Origin: Onthophagus taurus
Taxonomy: Eukaryota > Arthropoda > Insecta > Coleoptera > Scarabaeidae
Reading direction: 5' to 3'
Assembly (NCBI RefSeq): GCF_036711975.1
Contig: NC_091972.1
Coordinates: forward strand, 5,001-69,000
Length of the DNA: 64,000 nucleotides
The number at the start of each line of letters is the position of its first letter. The first letter of the stretch is position 1. The position numbers and the translations under genes were made by a program. The notes beneath the pieces are model-generated. The model was not told the DNA's origin. It was given only the letters and a program-made list of their open reading frames with translations, and did no database searches. Below are positions 14,101 through 26,560 of this stretch, piece by piece.

Positions 14101-14466
14101 GATCGGCTTGAATCCAATGCTTCCATTAGTTCAGCATATCAAGATCAGTTATCACAAGCGACATGGGAGACATACAATTTTGATATGAACAATTGTATTA
14201 TTGAAAGAACAACTCGAACATAATCGTTTCTTCAAAGTTATTGTTGTGAACATTAGACTTGCCCTTCAATATGCATTAGTTTAAAAAATAACTACACATA
14301 AATTTAATATAGACTAATTGTTAATAGATTAATTGTTTTAAGCGAAACTATTTTATAAACTAAACAAATTTAAAAGCTTACCACCATCATCATTTTTAAC
14401 CATTCCGATTGTTCCCCCAGTGTATAATACCAAGACTTTTCTTATTTCTTCAACACAAGAAGGCAT
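11154..14466 (-). CDS. L-asparaginase (type I, cytosolic-like)
   Basis: Hydrolyses asparagine to aspartate and ammonia. Eight exons on the minus strand: 14382-14466, 12641-12761, 12244-12355, 12061-12186, 11780-11990, 11608-11720, 11259-11555 and 11154-11195, giving 368 aa. Catalytic landmarks are [12 protein letters not shown] near residue 11 (first threonine) and [18 protein letters not shown] near 115 (second threonine and the Asp pair). The chain also contains [29 protein letters not shown] and [16 protein letters not shown]. It ends with a short last exon encoding [13 protein letters not shown]. It stops where the core domain ends, without the C-terminal ankyrin repeats of some animal homologues. 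The start is the first ATG before the TGGTIGM motif. Introns 1 and 2 contain palindromes, annotated separately. Confidence 0.94.
12404..12542. repeat. Inverted repeat, about 59-bp arms, in asparaginase intron 2
   Basis: The left arm (about 12404-12463) and right arm (about 12484-12542) are reverse complements with few mismatches. Their shared core contains CACATTCCTCATTGATTAAT. The loop is about 20 bp. It sits about 50 bp upstream of the exon 3 acceptor. It may be a small foldback element. No direct target duplication could be fixed by eye. Confidence 0.75.
13256..13799. repeat. Near-perfect 544-bp palindrome in asparaginase intron 1
   Basis: Two arms of about 272 bp meet at 13527/13528 (centre ACAAACATGTTTGT) with essentially no spacer, and I find no mismatch by eye along most of the length. 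The arms end at AAAACGTAGG and its complement. Each arm contains CTGAAGATGAAACATT followed by AGTTTCGAAACATG, resembling a hammerhead ribozyme core (CUGANGA ... GAAAC): 13700-13726 on plus, 13329-13355 on minus. A palindrome this perfect is either recent or maintained. It could be an inverted dimer of a short mobile element. Confidence 0.85.
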
Positions 14467-15570
14467 ATTGAACTTGATTATATTCAAATTGAAATGTTGC
14501 AATAAATGAGTAAATATAAACAAGTGTACTCGATTACAAAATTATAATTGAACTATTTTAAAATATGTATTCGTTTATATAAGTTTTTACTTATTAGTCA
14601 CTTTGTTTATGCGCACTAACGTACTTTAAAAGTTGTTAAGTTACAATTATCAAAATTCAACCACGAAATAGCATTCCTGGTCAATCGTTCGCAACTATTA
14701 AACGGCAGGTACCTATATCGTTTTGAAACGGTTCTATGCACTAACTAAATTTTACCTGAAGTTGCATCAGTATTTATCGATTCGATGCACACCATCAACA
14801 AAGTAATAATATTGATTACAAATAAAATTATGGAAATTAGGTTTAGTTTGCGATAATTTATTTATACTCACGCAAATATGTTAAAATTAATAAACAAATG
14901 TTGAGTTTCCTTTTATCACTTGACGGCCACCAAATTGCAATTTATTGTACTCTCGGAGGCGATTACCGCGCAGTTTAAACGATCTTTTCCTCGACTCTCA
15001 AAATAGCTTTTAACAAGAAATGTTGGGTGTGTAAATATTTTTATTTACGCGAAAGATAAGACACCGATTAACTCGCCAATGAAATGAAAATGATAATTAC
15101 TAAAATGTTATAAAGATGACTTACAACCTAATTACATTAAAATTAAATTATATAAAAGCAAAACAGTAGTAGACACATTGATAAAACGCTATAGTCGTGT
15201 TAAAAAATAAACATGTGTTCATTGAGTCTTTGAAAAAGACCGTAAATTTTAAATACGTGATTATAATTTTGCAATATTTGCGTTCATATTAAAACGCAAA
15301 ATCTTTTACCAGCAGATAACAAAACGTTGAAAACTCCAAAATAAATTATTTAATTAATAACACACTTGCTTAGTAAACAAGTTATCGCAGCAAGTGCAAT
15401 CGAGAAAGACTATTTCTTACCTCCTTGAGCAATTTTACAAGTCAAAATATTATTACAAAGAATTAAAAACAAGACATTTATAAAAAAAAGAATTTTTATT
15501 TATTTAATAAGTAAAAAATCTAAAATCACAATAATTGATTCTAAAAATTATTAAAAATTAACAACTATCC
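14467..15570. other. Asparaginase upstream region
   Basis: About 1.1 kb between the asparaginase start and the stop codon of the next minus-strand gene. It should hold the asparaginase promoter and the neighbour's 3'UTR. A GC-richer patch lies near 14925-14995. No gene or repeat is recognised. Confidence 0.4.
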
Positions 15571-18500
15571 TCATTGATTTTGTTTTGCTGCTATACTTCG
15601 TAACAAGTTTTCCACCGTATTATAGCAATTACTTAAATTCTCCAAGTGTGTTCTAAGAACTTTACTTATCATCACATTAGCGTCTTCTTTAATCTCAGGC
15701 AACTCATTTTTACTCTTCACACAATTGTTCCATTCTTCGTAAATAAATGTAATATTTTGACTTGGTTGAAGATGAATTAAATTTATTTTTTTTAAAGATT
15801 CAGATATGTTTTTTAAATTGTCAATTTTTTCATCGAAAAGTTTTTGTCTAACATAAGCTTGACGCAATAAAATTGCTCTATCCGTTGTATACCTTCCTAA
15901 CAAATACCCTGAAAAAAAACAAAAAGAATTATTACTGCTCCATTTTGTAGCATTCAATTATGTAAAACATCAAGTCGTAAACTTGTAGTCATTAAATTTT
16001 AACGGGCATTGGAACATTTTTACTGCAACGATCTGATGGTAATGATAAAACCTTATTTTGCATATATCCCTAGTGCTTGCGTGTTCAATACAATTTTAAC
16101 TACGAATAAATATGCTAATTGGAACAGTGGAACGTGCAAATCTTGACTGTTATTGCTAACATCACCCTAAAATCCAAAATGAACATTTTCCGTTCTAAAT
16201 TATATCTTCAAAATAAAGGAACTCGAAACGATTTGATTTAAAACGAAATAATCTGTTGACACTGTGTAACATCGGTCAAGTCAAAATAACAATGTTAAAT
16301 GGGACTATTAAGGTCATCTTTGTTATTATTTATAACATTATTAATATTTTATAATTCGCCAATGAATGTTGAAAGGAAATTAATCGAAGTCTGAAAAGTT
16401 ATTTATTGCAACTTACTTAATCAATAACTTATAAAATTTATTCAAAAATAATTACTTTTTAGAGGTTCACTTTAAAGCAAGCCTAAATTAAAATTAGAAC
16501 AAATTAATCTTGTCACAACAATCAGCACTGTCTTCAGATAATAGATACACAAAATCTGTGAACAGCTAATGGCAACTTTGCCAACTTTTAGTGAAATTTA
16601 TCTGACAGATATTGTTATATGTATATTTCAAAAACATATCCATTGTTGGGCAGTGCTATTGTTCATAACTAATGAATTACTTTAATTAATTACATGACAG
16701 TTTAAGGAAAAATACATCACGTATATTTGTATAATATTAAAATAAAACAAATATTCGAAAATTCATCATTTTGAAAACATTTTTAATAAACGGTGTATTA
16801 TACGCGTAAAATGTTAAGTAACGATCAATTTGAACTTTTGCCAAACGGAGATGATTTCTGTTTGGCTACAAATTTTAATTCTAAATCACGATAAAAAATG
16901 TAAGTAAATCATTCTATAATATTTTCAAGTTAATGTTTGTTTTTAAATTTATTTTACTACATCAAGTGATTAACGAAGTAATTTCCCGTATGAACATATT
17001 AATGTTCCTGTCTGCTGTTACAAAAGTTAATCTTGGCACAAGTTAACACTTCCAACAGCCAACTTATCAAAACCAACAAAACTGTAACCTAAATGGTTTA
17101 TTTATTAATATAATTTTTATGCGTGCTAACGTCTACTTATCAAAATCAAGATTTATAACCCTATATATAAAAAAATCACGGAAATATTTTTATATAATTT
17201 ATAAAGGATCTACTTCCATTACGGTACCAGTCACAGCTCAATTTTAAGTTGGACGTAAAATAACATCTATTATTATTTATTTTTGGAACTAAAAACTAAA
17301 ACACGCAATGTTTTATATGAACCGAAAATGGTTTTTACAAATTTTGTAGATATGAACCTAATCCATTACGTGTGCTAATCTAAAATCAGCGTTATTTTCG
17401 AGGTCACGTAATTTTTAAAATCTTTTACCTTTGACGTTGGAAAGTTTTAATTTGACTTTGTATGTAGAAAGAAAATTATTGGAGAAAATTGTGGTCAATT
17501 ACGTATTTGACATTTACATTTTTTTTAAGTTGAAAGCAACTAAAATGTTTGTTTGTCAAAATAAATAAATTGTATCTCGTACGGGAAGTATGCGTATTTA
17601 AGGATATATACACTTTTAGTAGTAATTATAAATATTGCATTTAACACAATGAATATTGATTTTACGATTTTTTTATTTAAACACAAGATGCTGACGTTCT
17701 AAAGGAACTTTGAATCTTATTTTTTTATAAACTCGTCTTATATTTTTAGTGGATGGTTACCAATTTAAATCTTCTACTGTTTCTAACATTCACAGCTTTA
17801 TTCTTAATACGATTTCTTGACATAATCACTACATTTCTTACACAACTTATGTTTTGGTCATTTAATTTTATTACGCGCTTTAAATATGAATCACTGATTA
17901 GAAAATATTTTACCCAAATTTTGTTATATTCCCTTAATAATATCGATGGAGTTCAAAACGGAATGTATAGCTATGTTAATATACACAAAAATATTCGGTC
18001 ACAAATTGACAAATCTCAACGCTGAAGCGGTGCTCCAGATATTTCGAGTACAGTCGTTAAAACACATAGTACTATTATTGTTATTAATAGTACTAACACT
18101 ACACGGTCGTCACAAAAAGGTGATGAAAGAAGAAATCTAAACTGCGGGGAAGCTGCAAATCAATTTCTTGTATTTATTTCTTTAAACCCAAGGAAAAGCA
18201 ACACTTTACTATTTGCACAAGTCCGATGTGTCTGCTGTTCTTTTGATATTGTTCATGTTATACCAAATTTATAGCCTCCTTATTTTTGCTGCCTAAAAAG
18301 AAATCTAGAAATTGTAGAGAAATTTGTTCAAATTTTATACAGAATTAAAAGCAGAAAACGTTCAATAAACATAAAATATATATTATAAGCTTCAACTCCA
18401 CTTATAACGAAATCGTTTTTACGAATTTCGATTATAACCTTACATACAAATATGTGTTTAACTTGTTGGGGGGTAAAGACAATTTTTCGAGATGCTATAT

Positions 18501-18730
18501 TTATCCAAAACATGTTTTTATGTAATTATTTTGTATATTTTTATTATTTCTTTTCGTTGCCAAAAACAATTTTTATCTTTTAAAAAATAATAAAATAACG
18601 ACATATTCTTACCTGCTATTAAAAATAAAAATGCTATTGAAAAGAGAATACTAAAACAAAGTCTTTTCGATACAAATTCACTGCTAGTATTGGGACTTCT
18701 GCTAGTTTCCAAACTAAGTATCCTCTGCAT
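15571..18730 (-). CDS. Uncharacterised single-pass membrane protein
   Basis: Two coding exons, 18613-18730 and 15571-15908, make a 151-aa protein; the junction (GCA G / GG TAT) keeps frame. A short basic N-terminus (MQRILSLETSRSPN ...) is followed by one hydrophobic segment, about residues 27-46 (LCFSILFSIAFLFLIAGYLL). The rest is helical and polar with two cysteines and two possible N-glycosylation sites (NIS, NIT). This topology suits a type II membrane protein. The N-terminus loosely recalls animal membrane peptidases, but no catalytic motif is present. I do not recognise the family. The 2.7-kb intron holds nothing identifiable. The upstream in-frame codons before 18730 lack an ATG. Confidence 0.6.
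15909..18612. other. Long intron of the 151-aa membrane protein gene
   Basis: About 2.7 kb, AT-rich. Read on both strands, I see no family-like coding sequence, no tRNA and no terminal inverted repeats. Confidence 0.4.
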
Positions 18731-21700
18731 CGTAAAATGAAAGAACAATTTTAATTCCACAAATTCACTTTTTATTTCATAAACAATTTAACATCACTGT
18801 ACGTGAAATATAAGGCCACATTATGTGTTTCAAATCGAAGCACCCAGAGAATTTTTTTGTCATAAATTTCTGAGGTCTGACTTTAACAAAGGCCGCTTTA
18901 AAATTAGCCCGGACGGTAGTGAATAACTAGTTTACTACATGACGAAACGGGGGGCGCAGGAAAAGGGATCGATATAGAACACACGCAATTTCACCCTTGT
19001 CGGCACTCTCGGGACACGCTGTTTCGCAACAATCTGTCTCGCCCGTTTATTAATTGGCGTCGCGACGACGACGTCTCCCCGTCAAAACTAAAATCCGTTG
19101 CGGCCAAAAACCGACCGGCAACGCTTTTCCTGAAGCATTTATGAAGTATGCCGTAAATTTAGATCGTTTATTTTTCTACCGCGTGTATGAAAGACTGTTG
19201 TACCTTACGAATCATTTGTCTTTCAACATTCCAATGAGAATATAATTACGTTCATAAAACCGTATGTATCGTTTCATATCCAATCTAAATTTATACATTC
19301 GATTTTATCAATTGTGACTAAATTAGATTAGTAAAACTCATTAACTATATCATTTTGGAAGTAAACCAAACTTACTAAAGCTTTGTGTTTCAACACAAAA
19401 ACATGTTAGCCAAGAAATTTAAAATATTTAAACTAATTTATGTACGAAAAAAATCACTATAACACCTGTAATCTTTTCTGTAATCTTCTGTTTTGCTTAT
19501 CCTCCGTGGATTCTACACTGTTCTCAGAGGGCTTCCTTAATAATTCCTGCTTTATGGAGTTGCTCGTATGTAATACCAAAGATATTTTCTTGTCGATGTT
19601 TATCCCTAGATATTTGTAATATCGCTTGAAAATAACTAATGTGTTACATTTTCAAGAATCTTGCAAATAGAAAGTCACGATAGTCCACCAGCTAACTAGT
19701 GTATTATTACTCTTAGGGATAAGTCTCGCCAAACAACACGTTAGGCTCTTAGTACTTACGTCCCGTTCTCTGATACGATTTTCAAATTAATAATTTAATA
19801 CCAGCGGTACCATGCATACTCGAGACCTAAAATAAAATCTTAATTTCCCACAAAGGATCACTACATCAGCAGTGTGTACTTAAACATCGCTTTTCAATTT
19901 TGGTTCCACTCGTAAATAAATAAAAATGCAGATAATATGAAGTCATTCCATTTTCTTTGAAAAATATCTAAGCTATTAATAAAAAAACATTAAAAACAAA
20001 TATCGAAACTAGTAACCAGCATAACGACGTGCTAACTTTCCAATTTAATTTTCAACAAATACACGTTTATTGGCAACGCAAAAGGCATTAAAACGGCTTT
20101 AAAATCACGTAATGTTCAACGTAAATAGAACAAAACGGACAATCAACAAATTTAAACTGTATATTTATGTCGACGTCCATAAAATGACGTTTCACGCTAA
20201 ATTAATACAAATCTTTTTAACACCTATTAGACTGGAATTATATTAAGATAAGGTTCAAACAATTATATCCAAAAAAAAATTACATATAATTCAGAAATTT
20301 ATTCGATGAAACGTTAGTAATTTACAAAACACGTTAAATACAATCAATCAACATATTTTTTTTAATTGTGCACAAAGTTCAAAGTAGAATTAATCGAACA
20401 CGAATAAGAGCGTTCACAAGAAGCTCAATGATTGCTTTTTTTGTATTGTATTTTAAATTTAAAGAACATTTTTGAATTATCTCTAACTACATACTTTAAT
20501 AAGAGTAATGTGTTTCCATACAAATATAGTGTTCGAAAATAGAACCGCTCCCATCTATGTTTATCACAATAATTGTGTGCTCAGGACGATCTCCCTTTCT
20601 TACTACATTTTCGAAAAAATAGACTACTGCTAAGTACTAAATTTCATATACCTGCATTATGAAAAATATATTTGTCTAAGTAAGCTTAAACGTTGGCATT
20701 TCGTTTCTGCAAAAATTCCTTTATAGGCCTGCGAATTTTCTGTATACTACTAAAATGTAGCTTTATTCACTAAAGAAATTGTATAAAAATGTTAAGTTAG
20801 TGTTTGTACAAAGAAGACTTTTTTGTTAATGCTCGTGCGAGAAGGAACTCTTGCATTAAAATATCACTAAATATAAGTTTTCCAAACATTTTTAATACTT
20901 AAATAAATCAATAATCCCAAACAGATTATTGATTCAAAATGCAAAAAATATCTCTATTTAGTTAATATATCTACTTAAGATTTCTTTAAAGTTTGTGTTC
21001 TTACCTGACATTTGCAATAACGTCTATAGTCGATTTAAAAACTAGGAGAACAGAAGCTAAATGTAACTTTGCTTTAAAAAACTTTTCCCATATATTTAAG
21101 TCAATAAATTTAAAAATTAGATCACAGTAGCTATTAAGGACATAATCAGGGAATTTAAAGATTAAAGTAAAATACAGTAGATTCCGCTTAATTGGGAGAT
21201 CTGTTAATTGGGTATCCGCTCATTTGGAACAAATTTCAAAGAAAGGAATCCAAACTATATATAAATGTATATTATAATCGCTTAATCAGGACCAACAATA
21301 TTCTATAAATTGATTTGTTTTTTTCGAGTCGCGTCAATATAGCGCCGCTCGTCTCGTCTCGTACAATAGAAACTGATTGTAATTTATCAAACATGGTACA
21401 ATATGTAGTGATATCATTCGTCTAAAGTCTTACGTCGGAGATGACTATGAAATCAGAAAAGTTAAGATTGACGAAGTAAAGTGCCGAGAAAAGTTTTTCA
21501 AACAAAACTGCTCTGTTAGACAAAATAAAAAGCCAGCCAATGAATTTGGTTCTCGGGATAAATATTAACATAAAATGAAGCATACAGTCCACCATTGCAA
21601 ATCTTATTCCCCCTGATTTTATTGCTAACTTCATAAACGTTTTTCTAAATTTATAAGAGGGGAATGAACCATAGTTAAACGCAATTTTTAATCATGAATC

Positions 21701-22427
21701 ATTATCACCCTCTTGATTTCTAAATATATATTTTTTATTCTGTGTCTTAGCTGATTATATATTTTTGTTAGGTGTGACACAATCTCGTGATGTGTGATTA
21801 TTGCATCAATGTTCAATGTTATTCTGATAAAATATTTTAAATTGTTTTCCTAATTTTCAAATAGACCATAAGAATACAAAAATAATAAAAAAAAAAACAA
21901 ATAAAAAACAATATCCTTTGAAAAAATAAATAATAATATAAAAATCACAAAAAAATACCGTTCAAAAATATTTTACAATAAAAATTAAGTTTCTCGACCC
22001 ACCTTAAAAAAACAGCGCAAATAACAAAAATGCAATAATAATTTTTAAAAAATCATTGGACTAGCAGAAAAACATGCACTCTCAAGTGCAGAATTGTTAG
22101 TGGACAAAAAGGTTATTTGTAGTGAAATTTCATATGCGCGACTCACAGCCTGGATGAAAATTTCGTTCCTTTCCATTTTACGACTGAATTGGACTACAAC
22201 TGAAATGTGCGAGTGTAACGAGAAATAATAAAAAATAAATAACAACAAAAAAATTTGTAGGATGAAGCAAATAAATAATTAACTAAGAAGTGCTGCCTAT
22301 ATAGCTACAAAAGATAATAAATAAAAGAAAAATATAAACGTGATAAATAACTTATGTAAATACTCCTAAGAAAATTGGTAACATTTTATAATAAAAATCT
22401 AAAAGTCTCATTCTTTTTTGAAACGAA
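18731..22427. other. 3.7-kb intergenic region
   Basis: It holds the 5' flank of the 151-aa protein gene and the 3' flank of the TTLL gene. A GC- and CpG-rich patch at about 18900-19130 could be that gene's promoter or first non-coding exon. A pogo/Tigger-like terminus lies at 21175. The remainder shows nothing I can name. Confidence 0.4.
21175..21260. mobile_element. Possible pogo/Tigger-type element end
   Basis: CAGTAGATTCCGCTTAATTG followed by TTAATTGGGTATCCGCTCAT resembles the repeated terminal motif of pogo/Tigger DNA transposons and follows a TA. I could not find a matching inverted end nearby, so this is at most a solo or truncated terminus. Confidence 0.4.
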
Positions 22428-25400
22428 TCATGATAATTGAGATACTTTTATGCTATTTCGATTTGATCTATTAATAGGCGATAACAAACATGATCCGCTT
22501 AGGTTTGGTAAACATTTTAGGAGACTTTGGAAGTTTGGTGACCTTTGATTCCCGTTTATTGGCACAGTATGTAAATGTAAAAGTTCTTCTAAGTCGCTCT
22601 CCCTATAAATTATAAAATATTAATAAAAAATAACAAGTTAAACAATAAATTACGTTAAATTTAAGATTTTAATAGGAGTTTTGATTGTTACATTGACAAA
22701 CTTCAGAGGGGTTGAGAATTTAAAACAGCATGCATTTTGAGTATACTACTCACCTAGCTGTTTCCAGGAAATTAGTGAAAGCGATGATTCTTGGTACTTC
22801 AGAATGTTTAGTTAAATGGCAAAAAAGCTCAGTTTCTCTATTATACAAATAGATAAAATCATTGAGTTGTTTGGCCACAATAGCTGTTCTATCTTTCATT
22901 GACAACTTTTGACTTGGAGGCTAAAAATATTTTATAAAAGTAAAAATATTTAAGTTATTTAGGGCCGGTTGTACCACCTCCCGATAAACTATCTAGCGGA
23001 TAATTACCATGGTTACAGCGGTTTTAAACGCTCTCATTGGCTAAGTGCGCCAATTTATCTATGGAATAAACTTATCGGGTGGTGGTACAACCGGCCCTAA
23101 GTGAAACAATTTCCCCCAATAAGATTATGGAAAAATGAAAAACAATCTATAAATCCTGACACGTAATGACTCAAATAGTGACGTTAAACCTGCAATTAAA
23201 ACACTAGGCCTGGAACTAAAAACATTCTAAGCACTATTATTAGAACTAATATTAGACCTAGTCATTATTTTAAACATCATCATTTGAAGACAGACCACCA
23301 TGTCTAGATAAATATAATAGCTTTGTTCCAACAATCGGCTTGACTCGTCGTAGACTCGTCAAATGTAATCACACAGCTAAATATTGCAATAAAATCCGTT
23401 AAAATGTGACGACATTACTTGACATGTACGATTACATTTGACAAGTAACGGACGAGTCGGACCGCTTGTTGGAACAAAGCTAATATTAATCATATCTAAT
23501 TGATGTTTAATGTATAACTAAATGATTTTGTTGTGCAGGGCCTTTATAAATTTATCAATAGTAACATACCTTAATAGCAAATGGTGATTTTAAATAATTT
23601 GATGCTCGCTGTAAAAATTTTAAAACAATTTCAACATGCCCTTCTTCTGTTGGTGAATTTGCAATTCTCTTTAAAATGCAATTAAGATACTGACTAAATG
23701 CTTTTCTGATTTCTATGGGGCTATAAAGTATTACATTAAATACAAAAATTAGGTATACACAGTTCAGTACAATATTTGTTGAGTTAAAATTTAAATATTA
23801 GCTTTTTTAAACTACAACTTGATACTAGTTTAGCGGTTAATATAAACGCAGTTAATGTCAAACTTGGCTCAACAAATACCGTAGGAGGTGTATTTTTTGG
23901 TTCACTTTACGTTAATTTTTGTCCATTTTTCACCATATCACAGATTTGTTTCTTCAATTCGGCTGATTCCGACTCGTGTAATGGTTTATGCGGCGGAAGA
24001 AGCGTTTTATGCCCTTGAGTTAGTTTCCGTTCATAGCGATCTTGTCGTTGAAGGGCAATTAAACCTAAAATTATAAATACAAGTAGAAAAATATAATTCA
24101 AGAATCAAACATTTTTAAAGCACTTGGATACCTTTACTATCCAAAGACAAATCTCGTGTTTTATCCAAACTTTTTAAATGTCCTCGATCTAATTTTAATG
24201 TACTGCTAGCCATTTCAGGAAATAAGTGATTAAAAAGTAATAAATTCATATTATGTGGTATTTGAATATTGTAATTACTGGTGATGCTACAAGCCATTGG
24301 TACTCCTGTTATCGGATCTAAAATTTACAAATATCGGAATTCATAAGAAACATCATTAATAATTCTGTTTTAAATGAATCACCTAAATATTGGCCATATT
24401 TGCTCCAACTATCAACTGTAGGAAAAATACGAACGAAACCACCCCTACGATCAAATTGAGCCTTAGCCATTTTTATAATACGCTGTTCTTCCTGCGATAA
24501 ATTTAACGTGCTGGTTGTTAGTCGTCCATGTTGGGATGGAGACGAATTTTTTTTTGGCAACGTGTTACTTAATCCGTCAGCAGAGTGCACTCTGTGGTAC
24601 TAAATTACAAAAGAAATTTTAATTTATAAAGTTACTTATTTCACATTATCGTTTTACACGAGATTATTGTTACAATAAAAGACAACATCCTTTAAGACTT
24701 ACCGCATTAAGTTTCATTCTTAAACTATTATTAGTTCTCGAGTTTTTCGATGAAAGTGTTGTTACGCTCATACGAAGCATAGGATCGATGGCCGGAATAC
24801 CAATAAGAGTTAGCAAATCGGCCAGCATTGCCGATTTCAATCTGACGTCAAGCGGACTATCACATCCTAACGATGGTGATAGATTTATTTCAAGAAGCCA
24901 AGGCTTTAAAGTATCATCCACCAGTATATCAAAACCATAAAGTTCTTTCAAAAAGAAAAAGATTATGAAACTCAAAATAAAAAAAATATTCTTTTCCCTG
25001 AAACTGCTATGTTGAACATTTGATATATTTCCGGATTTGGAAGCCAGTTTTACAGTTTCAGGAAAAAATTAATATAATTTACGTGTGCAGAAAGTCATTT
25101 GCAGACTCTAACTTAAACAACTAATATAATTACCAAAACAGTTATTAATGCTTGGAACAAACATTTTACATGCTGTAACTATTGAATTTCCAGACGATAA
25201 AATCGATTTTACAACTAAATCTTCAATCTGAGACATTAAATTAGCTGTATCATTACCCATAGCCTTTAAATGCCTTAACAAAGCACTTAAAGTCCATTTA
25301 TGACCAACATTCTCTGCACTCGGATCATCAGATCTAAAAAAAAACCAAAAAAGATAAAAATGTTATCAAAATCACCAAACTAATCTTAAATTCATACTTT

Positions 25401-26560
25401 ACATAATCACTGTGATACTTATTGATGCTATAGTTGCATAAATGCATACAAGGATTCCATAACGTTTTATGACTAGTATCGTATTTAACAGTAGCAAATC
25501 GAACCATTCCTTCTTCATAAATATAAATTATTAAAGGATCAAAACAAGTAACCGCAACGTAAAGTCTTAAATCGCATTTATGGCCCTCGACAAGAAGAGG
25601 TTTCGCAACATATTTTGCAACCACGACGGGTTCTTCTAATGGTACTTGATTTGGCGTTTCAACAATATAAATACCTCTCCCGCGACTTGAAGCAACCGGC
25701 TTAACAATCCAAGGTCCCTTGGTCCGATGATGAGTCGAGCAAAGATCTTTGTATTCGCTTGGCATAACAAAGGTTTGGGGGATAAAATCAAAATGTTTAT
25801 ACCCTTTCATATGTTGCATTTTCTCAATATTTTTATATAGCCGATCCTTTCTTGTCAATTCGTAAGATCGCGGAAAGTGATTTACTTTTTGATGAGATGC
25901 TAAACAACGAAACGTTCCCGGTTTGGGATGCGAACCAGTCCATAAGATGTTAAAATCCGAAGAAGTCGGTATAACTTCGGTTATTCCATGACATTCTAAA
26001 AGTTTTGCCAATAATTTTGTTTCAGCTTGTAGGACTTTGTAAGTAATATGGAGTTTATAGGCCGGTTTACTTTGGATGGTGATATCTGTGGCGTTTGCCA
26101 AAGCTGAACTTCGGAATATAAGTATTGCATTTTTTGAACCTAAAGGACCACCAATGATCCATGTATCCGGGGACAAAAGATCCTCGTGAGTTAAAGCATC
26201 TCTATCACTACAAAGTAAATTGAAGATTTCAATAAATATTGGTAAACATAATCTACTCTAATACAACCAACTTTTTAAAAGCAAAAAATAGTATATTCTA
26301 ATAAAAAACAATACTAGATTCCATTAAGTTATTTTGTAGGCTTTAAATCAAATTATTTAAAGCCATAATAGAAGCAATTAACCTACTTATTTTAATATTG
26401 ATGTTCGTATTTTTACGACTCATTCCATGTTAAAGAATGAATAAAAAACAATTTCTAAAAAAGTTTGCAAACAAAACTTTACTTACTAAAAAACTAAATT
26501 TGTTAAACGATTCAATTCTTCAAAATTTCGTTTCGAGGCCTTCCGCCCTCTCTTAACCAT
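22428..26560 (-). CDS. TTLL5: Tubulin polyglutamylase, TTLL5 type
   Basis: Adds glutamate chains to tubulin tails in cilia, centrioles or neurons. Ten exons: 26487-26560, 25398-26207, 25134-25333, 24703-24944, 24383-24599, 24132-24317, 23911-24064, 23570-23720, 22754-22920 and 22428-22602, giving 791 aa. The TTL domain is complete: [40 protein letters not shown] (ATP grasp), [24 protein letters not shown] and [20 protein letters not shown] (metal-binding E and N). The later exons match the TTLL5 tail ([40 protein letters not shown]). Exon 7 has a possible read-through stop (TAA at 23907-23909) straddling its GTAAAG donor. The start ATG (26560) is set by a 24-codon first exon whose phase fits exon 2. 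Two MITEs sit in intron 8. Confidence 0.93.
22962..23097. mobile_element. 136-bp MITE with TA target site
   Basis: Terminal inverted repeats GGGCCGGTTGTACCACC and GGTGGTACAACCGGCCC, extended inward by CCGATAA/TTATCGG, are flanked by TA on both sides. There is no coding capacity. The TA duplication suggests mobilisation by a Tc1/mariner-type transposase. It lies in TTLL5 intron 8. Confidence 0.85.
23320..23480. mobile_element. 161-bp MITE with TA target site
   Basis: Inverted ends GCTTTGTTCCAACAA and TTGTTGGAACAAAGC are flanked by TA on each side. Sub-terminal repeats (GACTCGTC, TCAAATGTAATC) are also inverted. It is a different family from the MITE 220 bp away in the same TTLL5 intron. No coding capacity. 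Confidence 0.87.
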
